Shown here piece after piece: positions 57,061 to 64,000 of a DNA stretch of 64,000 nt. The notes beneath the pieces were generated by a model that searched no databases, was not told where the DNA came from, and saw only the letters and a list, made by a program, of their open reading frames with translations. The translations under genes were made by a program, and so were the position numbers. Every line of letters begins with the position of its first letter. Within the stretch, counting starts at the first letter, position 1. Where the stretch lies: positions 74,870,585 through 74,934,584 of the forward strand of contig OZ035960.1 in NCBI GenBank assembly GCA_964034945.1, given 5' to 3'. The DNA comes from Chrysopilus asiliformis (lineage: Eukaryota; Arthropoda; Insecta; Diptera; Rhagionidae).

Positions 57061-59937
57061 GCCTTCTTGGTGAACCCGTTGTTGGGTGAATGGGCCGGTT
57101 TTTAGAGAAAAGTAATTTTAAATGAAACACATCAATTTATAGTTAATCAAAAATTATTTTATATTCCGGATGATTCTAAAACGGGCAACTACTTTTTATT
57201 GCTAGTCACTTCGAACTTTAAACAATGAATAAAAGGCAGATTCCATTCTGAATGATCCGAGGAGATTTATACGGATCATTTTTTATATACCCCTATGTGT
57301 TGTGAGTAATTAGGGGTAATATGGCGTCATAATTCAGACATCGCTTTTTGGATCCTATGACTTATCATTGTGCATCGTATCGAAAAATTTATAAAGACTT
57401 ATAAAATTTATAAAGAAATTTATAAAATATTTTTCTTTCTTGGAACCAAGGGACCAGTAAAAGAACTGGTCGCTTCAACAAATACAGATTTAAACCTATT
57501 TCGTCTTTATAAATGTTTGTACGGGGAGGGGGAAGGAGTGGTTCGATTTTACCGGTTAAGTCTCTAGCTCAATCCTTTCGAAGCACACCGTGTTTACGGA
57601 CAGTCGGACATGCGGAAATCAAAATCTTTTGTCATCCCAAACTCCCTGGTGAATAAATAAATTTTTCGATACGATGCACCGTTTACGAGCAAAAAAGGAA
57701 AAAAGTATTGAATTGGTAGGGGAGCCGTAAATTTATAAATAATTTTTAAAGGCAATTGATTCGGATTGTGAAATATATGTACTTCTCGTAAGTTCCTATG
57801 AACTATCCGATAAATAAAAACAATTTCTGTAACAGAGAAGGGCAGGGTGACATTACTATATCTGACGAGGGCTTTGTAACTTGCCTGAGCGCGGAGCAAT
57901 ATGACTTTCATGGTGATAACACAACACCACAATTGCACTGGACCTATTGCAAGTTAAAAGAACAAACTCGTGTGTTAATTCATTTGAATGCACAGTCGAA
58001 AACCATTTCGCATTTTCAATAAATGCACAACAATGAAGCTTACAACTTTGTAGGGTTAATGCATTTGTGACAGAGAATACTTAATTTTTGGATGCTGTAC
58101 ACACGGTGTAAATATTTCCCTGTTGTTATTGAAACTTTACCTGGAGTAGCTGTAAAACGTTGTAACGCATTGTAAATTCCCACTTCCAAATGGAGGTGAA
58201 CATTGTTCGCAAGAGTACGGGAAAAGTTCACTTGGCCAAAAAATCGACTCCAGTCGGTGAACTTTTTTCTCTGAATACCTTCGCCTATCGGGCATTTCTA
58301 CGTAAGCAAAAAAAATACAGGTAACTTTTTTTTAGATACTTAACCACATCTAGTAAAAAATCGACCATGGAATATTTTGTTTTTAACCATTGAATCATTT
58401 CTGATTCGTGGTTCTTACTCGATCTTTTTAGCATCGAACTCTATTGGAATTTCTCGGCTTACAGGTCATAAAAATATAACAAAATGTTATAATATTTTTG
58501 TGGATGTTTTCACATCCGAAAAAAATCCTCGGGGCATAAGTACTCGAATCGAATCTTATCCCAAATCCTGTAAGTGTGCGTGGAACCTGGGCATCAATCC
58601 TGTAACGAGACGCGTCTCCGTCTTTGAGCTGAGACGGCGACACATTTTTCTAATCATGTATCGCGACACTAAAAAGTTTGAACGTTTAATGGATTGAATT
58701 TCTTAAATCAATTATAGGTTATGCTAAATAAAGCTTTCCGAGTGTACAATACGGACCAGTTTTGCTCACTACAGAGACGTCAAAATAAAAATGTTTGGAT
58801 TAGCTGAACTTAATTTTGTGTTAACTTCACCAGAAAAAAGTGAATTACTAGTTATTCGCAAGTTTTTAAGACACAAAAATGATCCGTTCCAGCTCACCTC
58901 AAAACAGTAATGTATAATTAAAAGATTTTTTGCTTGAAGTGAATAAAAATCAAATCCTCCCACAAAAGTTTTTTCTTTTTGTTGCCGGAGGCACCACTGT
59001 CAACCGCGCCCCTCGCTAAGGCATTGATTTCATCCATGAACCTTACAAGGGTTTCCCACTGTTTTTCATTCGTTATCTTCCTGAAATAATATAAATTTAT
59101 TATAATTTAACTTATATTTACTGTGGTTCCTCCATTGTGAAATGACAGACGGAATGACACTGAGCGACACCTAGAACTGTGTCGCTGAATGAAAAGACGC
59201 GTCGCTAGTATGCAACGACGCGTCGCCATACACGATTGCTTTTCATAATGAAAGACGCAAATTGGTGTCTGCGTCTCGTTACACGATTGATGCCCTGGTA
59301 AAGTAGATTTTATTGACGGCTTTCATGCCAGAAACATTCCCCTAGTTCATTATTGTTACTACTTTTATATTTTCACACCAAAAAATTGGTTAGTTACCGT
59401 CTTACAAAAAAATTTCATGGAAAAGAGTGACTAGAATTTCCATTCCATAATATCTTTTGTGCATGTATAGTCTTGTATAATGATATTTTATGTAAAATTA
59501 TGTAATTCCCATTGATAGACTGAAAGTCTTTACCAATTGTACTAATAAATAAAAAATATCTTTTGTGAAAAGCCAAGATAACTTCCTTTCATTTTGATAT
59601 AAATATTATGCATATACATAAGTAGGTCGCAGGATATGATCTTTTGAAAAACAAATGGTTTCATGCCAACTGAATACAAAAACGGATTTGAATCTGCTCA
59701 GTGCAAGATTCCTAGGCAAAACAAGGACGACAGCGGATTTATACGGTTAGTGTTAGTTTTTCAATACATATAGTGAAGGTTAAACTCACTCCTTAATCCT
59801 AAGTTTAATCCAAATTGGTTCAGTGATTCTCGAGTTAATATCTAAAAAGCCTTAAACTGCAATAACCGAAAGTTTCTCATTGCTTTTTATTATAATAATC
59901 GAAATTTTTAATTTTTTTATTTAATTTTTGAAAACAG
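57061..59937. other. Intron 6 remainder; no gene identified
   Basis: 57560-57660 holds a decayed mini-me/DINE-like piece (agtctctagctcaatccttt, then ggacagtcggacatgc). A 106-codon + strand ORF starts at 58377 and matches nothing I know. At 59150-59290 gacgcgtcgc/gcgacgc strings form weak inverted repeats. No other structure stands out. Confidence 0.35.
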
Positions 59938-60320
59938 TTCTCAGGTATACAACAATTCCTGAATTTGAATACAAGGAAGATGTCCTTAAAGTGATGAATT
60001 CTTTAGTTAACATCTTGGCCATAGTAAAGCACTTTCAAAACAAAATTAAAGAATGGTTAGTTGAAAAAGGTCTTTCAACTCCCACTGAAGAGCAAATCTT
60101 AGAAGTTGTGAGGAAGAACTACGATTTGACTTTGAAACTACAAGATTCCTTGGATCAATATGAGAGATATTCTGAGACGCCGAAGCACAATTTGTTTTTT
60201 AGTTCTTTGGTACGAGAAGTTGTGATTGATACGAGAAAAACAATCAATGGATGCATCAAGGATGGTTGCATGCAATGGATGCATCTTTCTCCGCGAAGAG
60301 ATATATTAACTAATCAATAG
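59938..60320 (+). CDS. ARMH3: ARMH3 homolog, exon 7 (C-terminus)
   Basis: Last exon, 383 bp including the TAG stop. It carries the conserved tail: VMNSLVNILAIVKHFQNKI, EEQILEVVRKNYDLTLKLQD and LDQYERYSE, then LVREVVIDTRKTI. Summing the seven inferred exons gives 2064 nt (687 aa), close to the roughly 690 aa typical of the family. The acceptor is aaaacag after an AT-rich tract. Confidence 0.94.
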
Positions 60321-60329
60321 TATGTGTGC

Positions 60330-60335
60330 AATAAA
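60330..60335 (+). terminator. ARMH3: ARMH3 polyadenylation signal
   Basis: AATAAA ten bases after the stop codon. If used, the 3' UTR is only a few tens of bases long. Confidence 0.6.
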
Positions 60336-60471
60336 ATATTTTTTTAAATTTATTTAAATTCTTTTTTTTACTTTAGATTAATATTCTCAAAAAAACTCGT
60401 TACCTCTTCAATAGATCGATTACGGTCTATTCAGCTAGATGTTTTCATTTTGGTCGGATACCGAATAAATA

Positions 60472-61663
60472 AAGGGTCTTTCAACAAGGACATAACAATT
60501 TTGTATTTTAATAAAAACTCACACTAATACTATGTTCACACCGACGCAAAATTACGTAATTTTGAAGATTTTCGTAATTTTGAACGAAATCTTGCTCGAA
60601 ATCACGAGATTTCCAGTACATTAACCTGTTTTCAAAATCACTAAAAGTATGCAATTTCCATAAAATTACGAACGAAATCAAGAAAAAACAATGAATACAA
60701 CCCTGCATCACTTATTCAGCTCTCTTCAGAACATCAGTTTTGACATCTGTGCTGCATTGGAAAAACGGTAATATAAGAAAAAGGAGCCGTGTTCCGCACG
60801 CGAAGAGGATATATTAGTAAATCTGTGGTCTGAAAAAATAAACAACCTACGCGGGGCAAAAAAATGGACATGTTTATGATGCAGTTAAATATGAAATGGA
60901 AAATAATTGTTTATTTTCATTACATATAATTTCCATTTTGTTCTAAAGTGTCTAATTCTGTTTGCACATATTTCATCGATGTTTTGAATTATATTATTCA
61001 TCATATTACTAAAATTCATAGTAATCCTACACAAACTTCCTCGATCCATTTTTGAACTAACGTAGTTGAAATGTCAAACAAAATTACCTTAATCTCTGTG
61101 TGAACACTTTGGTTTAAGATCTAAATCATTTCGCAAAACTACGTGATTTTACGTCAGTGTGAACATAGTATAAAACTTTTTTTATGATCTGGCAATGCTA
61201 AAACGTCAGTCAAGGTTTACATTTTTATCATGGTGAAGTTCACGAACGAGCCACGTTTGGAAATTATTAAAACTTACTACCGAATTTCTGAGTCCGATGA
61301 AATGATAATGCAAATGATGGTCCGGTCGAATGGCCACCTCGCTCATACGATTTAACGCCGTTGGATTTCTTTTTATGGGGTTATGTTAAGTTGTTGGTTT
61401 ATGCCAACAAGCTAACAACGTTAGAGGAGCTCAGGAACAATATCGAACGCGAAATTGCCAACGTTCCGGCCGATATGTGTCGAAAATTGGCTCCAAAGAA
61501 TCAATCAGTGCAAACGTGCTCGCGGTGGCCATATGAACGACATCGAATTTCATACTTAAATGTCACATGTCCACTACACCTGGAATAAATTTCAGCCCGA
61601 TATTTCAATTATTCTGTGTTTTATTTAAATACAAAATAGTTATGTCCTTGTTGAAAGACCCGA
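60472..61663 (+). mobile_element. Internally deleted mariner-like element
   Basis: Ends gggtctttcaacaaggacat and atgtccttgttgaaagaccc pair over about 38 bp, with TA on both sides (60470 and 61664). The + strand has the transposase start at 61230 (MVKFTNEPRLEIIKTYYRIS). It is fused after about 28 codons to the C-terminal catalytic part WPPRSYDLTPLDFFLWGYVK (61330). The end ...CKRARGGHMNDIEFHT is one frame off. The middle of the protein is missing. A MITE sits at 60525-61171. Confidence 0.85.
60525..61171. mobile_element. MITE with AATACTATGTTCAC ends, copy B
   Basis: Second copy of 31175-31787, inserted between the left TIR and the coding part of the mariner. It has a few extra short insertions relative to copy A (for example catctg near 60743 and tctgtggtctgaaaa near 60822). 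Confidence 0.8.
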
Positions 61664-61893
61664 TAGTTTTTAAAGCCCTTGAAATTGTGTGTCGTTTGAC
61701 AAAAGTTGGAGCACCAGTAAATGATGGTTAAAATTGTCAGATGTAAAACGTCATTATCGTAAGGTTTGACATCTGTCGACAACATAACCTTGAAATATTA
61801 GTGAATTTTTATCAGCCTCAAAAGATGAAGCATTCTTACGGCGCGGTATTCATATGCTGAAGAAAGATGGGAAACAGTAGTGGCAAGCGATGG

Positions 61894-61937
<44 letters not shown>

Positions 61938-62029
61938 CTTTAGTTTTTATATATAAATTACCACTAATTTAATTATATTTTGTGTGATTAGGCTTATTGG
62001 TCAATTAAAACAATTTCTCATGTCAATAA
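61664..62029. repeat. (TA)n tract and filler
   Basis: About 18 TA units at 61898-61933. The remainder shows no ORF. Confidence 0.6.
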
Positions 62030-62041
62030 ATGTTACATTTA

Positions 62042-62083
62042 TTATCGACGTTTCGTCCGTTTTCACAGGACGTCTTCAGGATC
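62042..62083 (-). ncRNA. Hammerhead-ribozyme-like motif of the Penelope element
   Basis: Minus strand: CTGAAGA, then a GTCC...GGAC stem with loop tgtgaaaac, then GAAAC and GTC. This order matches the CUGANGA / stem II / GAAA core of the minimal hammerhead motifs known in Penelope-like elements. One extra base lies before stem II, as in other insect copies. Activity cannot be judged from sequence. Confidence 0.55.
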
Positions 62084-62320
62084 TGAATATAAATGAATAA
62101 TAATAATAATCATAATAGTTTCTCTTAGTGAATTCTTATTAAAAACAATGTTTTTTCATTTACTTACAATTTTGAAAATTTTTGGACACTTTTAAAAAAC
62201 AAATTTAACTTTTAATACAAATAAATAAATTAATTAATTAAACATATAACAAGTTAAAAATATATTTTGCTAGGGACAGAACTAGTAGTAGTCAAGAGAT
62301 GTCAGGTTCTTTTTTAGTTG

Positions 62321-63285
62321 TCATTTCAATATTGCACAGTAAGTCGCATTGACCGCGTCCGTTGTATCTGACTTTTTATTCATACTATTTTCAGTATTAT
62401 AAATGTGCAAGGCTTCTAATATAAATCTTTTCCTTTGGTGTTGTTCCTTGTCAATAATTTTAGTGTTTTCAAAGTCAGGTACATGATTATTTTCGATGCA
62501 ATGATCAGTGAGCGCCGTTTTATTTACCCCTTTATTTTTTAGATCGGATTTATGCCCTGCAATCCTATTTTTCAGGTACTGCTTTGTGGTCCCCACATAT
62601 TGCATGTGGCAATCCGCATGTTCATTACCTCTGCAAGGAATATTGTATACAACATCATGCTGATTCCATTTTGTGGTTCTATCCTTTAATTTTGTAAAGA
62701 TGTCTCCAACAGTTTTTTTTATTTTTGAACGCCAGCTCAATATTCGGACAAGATTTATTCAAAACTCTTTTAACACCTTCAGATATATCTGGAATATACG
62801 TCATGCTCACATATTTTTTGGGTTCCCTGTTTTGTTCCTCGTCTCCGGTTATTAACATCAGATCGACATTTTCGAATTATGTTTTGAATAGCTTTCTTTG
62901 GAAAATTGTTAATTTTTAATATATCGTAGATGTTTCTTTCTGCATATTCTTCATATTCTACACTGGTCATCTCAAAAATCTTTTTCGCGTAGTTCGTTGC
63001 CGTATTTAGAATCTGGTACCTTGGGTGGGTAGAATGATAATTCAATAATCTGCCGGAAGCATATTCTTTCTTAAACCACTTTGTTTTTACGGATCCCGCG
63101 GTACGAATGATTGTTACGTCTAGGTAGTTTATTACGCCATCTTTTTCGGTGTCCACTGTGAAGATCAATCTATCATGGTAGCTATTCAATTTTCCCAGAG
63201 TTTCATCTATTTTTTCTGTTTTTACCACAGCGAACAGATCGTCAACATATTTTACCATTATTTTATGCTCATAAAATAAAACAAT
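62321..63285 (-). pseudogene. Penelope reverse transcriptase with GIY-YIG endonuclease, 5' truncated
   Basis: The RT part (63285-62779) starts just upstream of the catalytic MVKYVDDLFAVV and includes DGVINYLDVTI, ATNYAKKIFEM and YIPDISEGVKR-type sequence. The endonuclease part (62740-62321) has VVYNIPCRGNEHADC, then QYVGTTKQYLKNRIAGHKSD. The two are one frame apart, probably from a single indel in the A-run near 62722. The N-terminal RT motifs are absent. The protein would reverse-transcribe element RNA and nick target DNA. Confidence 0.85.
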
Positions 63286-63490
63286 TAACTGACGAGCATA
63301 AAATAATGGTAAAATATGTTGACGATCTGTTGACGAAGATGCGGATTGCCACATGAAATATGTGGGGACCACAAAGCAGTACCTGAAAAATAGGATTGCA
63401 GGGCATAAATCCGATCTAAAAAATAAAGGGGTAAATAAAACGGCGCTCACTGATCATTGCATCGAAAATAATCATGTACCTGACTTTGGG

Positions 63491-64000
63491 GCCTATTGCG
63501 GTTATCGATATCTATTCGATCGACCATCGTTGGCCGGAACGATCGAAAAACAATTAGGTATTGCGTAAGGTTCATCGTTCAAGCAATCGCTATTGTGAAT
63601 TTTTTAGTGTTTGACGTTTGGGAATTCACATTGTTGAAGTTATTTTAATGTTTAAAAATGACTTCAACGCAGAAAATACAATATTGAGCTCCCTTAAAAC
63701 ATAGAGGAGGTGGATGACAATGGCTATATGAGCGAAATTACACCAGAGGACGGTTTTACAAACCAACGTCAAGGCGAAAATATTAGTTGAGTTCTTTGAA
63801 TTGACCAATATTTCAAATCTATGTGAATAAAACAGTTTTTAAGTTCATTTTTTATTTAAATTATTTTTATACCACTTTGGTCTTATTTATCTTCATTTTT
63901 TCAACCAATTTTTATATTGGATTTTTGATCGAGGTTTTGATCAAGATATTCCTCATTAATAATTTCCTAATGTGTACAAATACTTCCATTTTATTATTAG
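63491..64000. other. Unassigned end of the window
   Basis: 63489-63530 (ggggcctattgcggttatcg) looks like one end of a MITE whose partner is not visible. No supported ORF or RNA. Confidence 0.4.

Larger units (their letters stand above)
41776..59937 (+). other. ARMH3: ARMH3 intron 6, 18.2 kb, transposon-filled
   Basis: Donor gtaagc at 41776, acceptor ttttgaaaacag ending at 59937. The join rebuilds Val and gives EIHAMVLRYTTIPEF, matching the family arrangement. It contains repeats R1 and R2 (second copies), two LINEs, two hATs, several mini-me/DINE copies and a gypsy relic. Confidence 0.88.
62030..63490 (-). mobile_element. Penelope-like element with inverted partial copy
   Basis: The minus strand carries RT and GIY-YIG parts and a hammerhead-like motif. 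From about 63280 the sequence turns around: gagcataaaataatggtaaa reads on + as a mirror of the RT start. It then jumps, within YVDDL, to the GIY-YIG segment (YVGTTKQYLKNRIAGHKSD at 63360). Head-to-head partial copies are characteristic of Penelope elements. Confidence 0.85.

Noticed and set aside
58377..58697. 106-codon ORF in intron 6
   Set aside because: No homology I can recognise, no splice support, and AT-rich surroundings; length alone is not enough.
1..64000. tRNA, rRNA or snRNA genes
   Set aside because: No convincing A/B-box pairs, cloverleaf or rRNA core strings were noticed, though a covariance search could not be run.

Overview
The window is a repeat-dense piece of an animal genome, almost certainly an insect and quite possibly a dipteran. 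Support for this comes from split genes with introns of about 40-70 bp, I-, LOA- and Jockey-like LINEs, Penelope, piggyBac, hAT, mariner and PIF/Harbinger relics, and many copies of a mini-me/DINE-1-like (helentron-associated) repeat carrying a GTCC/GTCT microsatellite. The species assignment is inference. Nothing prokaryotic is present.

One host gene is clear. On the + strand, seven exons spread over 20183-60320 encode a protein of about 687 aa homologous to ARMH3 (C10orf76/UPF0668, ARMH3_C/DUF1741 family), a Golgi protein working with GBF1 and PI4KB. Exons 1-3 (20183-21007), 4-6 (40696-41775) and 7 (59938-60320) are separated by two introns of 19.7 and 18.2 kb. These introns hold nearly all the other landmarks.

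Region by region. 1-20100: no convincing host gene. It is a mosaic of non-autonomous DNA transposons, many with exact target-site duplications (TSDs): TTA/TAA for PIF/Harbinger-like, 8 bp for hAT and TTAA for piggyBac. Several are nested, up to four deep at 15.9-18.9 kb. A broken THAP-domain exon lies near 12.2 kb. 21.0-40.7 kb (ARMH3 intron 3): an internally deleted piggyBac, a complete-looking 5.3 kb I-clade LINE with both ORFs open and a 13-bp TSD, more MITEs, then a 6.9 kb foldback structure. The foldback consists of a 177-bp tandem repeat arranged as a zero-spacer palindrome (about 12 units one way, about 20 the other), with uninterrupted outward ORFs of 713 and 1217 codons. 41.8-59.9 kb (intron 6): a LOA-clade LINE broken by a Jockey-like LINE and by a hAT, a cluster of mini-me/DINE-like repeats, a possible Mutator-type MITE, a second hAT with nested insertions, and a decayed Ty3/gypsy integrase. 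60.3-64 kb, downstream of ARMH3: a deleted mariner containing another MITE, and a Penelope-like element with RT, GIY-YIG domain, an inverted partial copy and a hammerhead-like motif.

The elements do not form a pathway. The window shows successive insertions into the introns of one conserved gene. The ARMH3 primary transcript, if it is spliced as inferred, would be about 40 kb for 2.06 kb of coding sequence and would contain a perfect-looking hairpin of about 2 kb.
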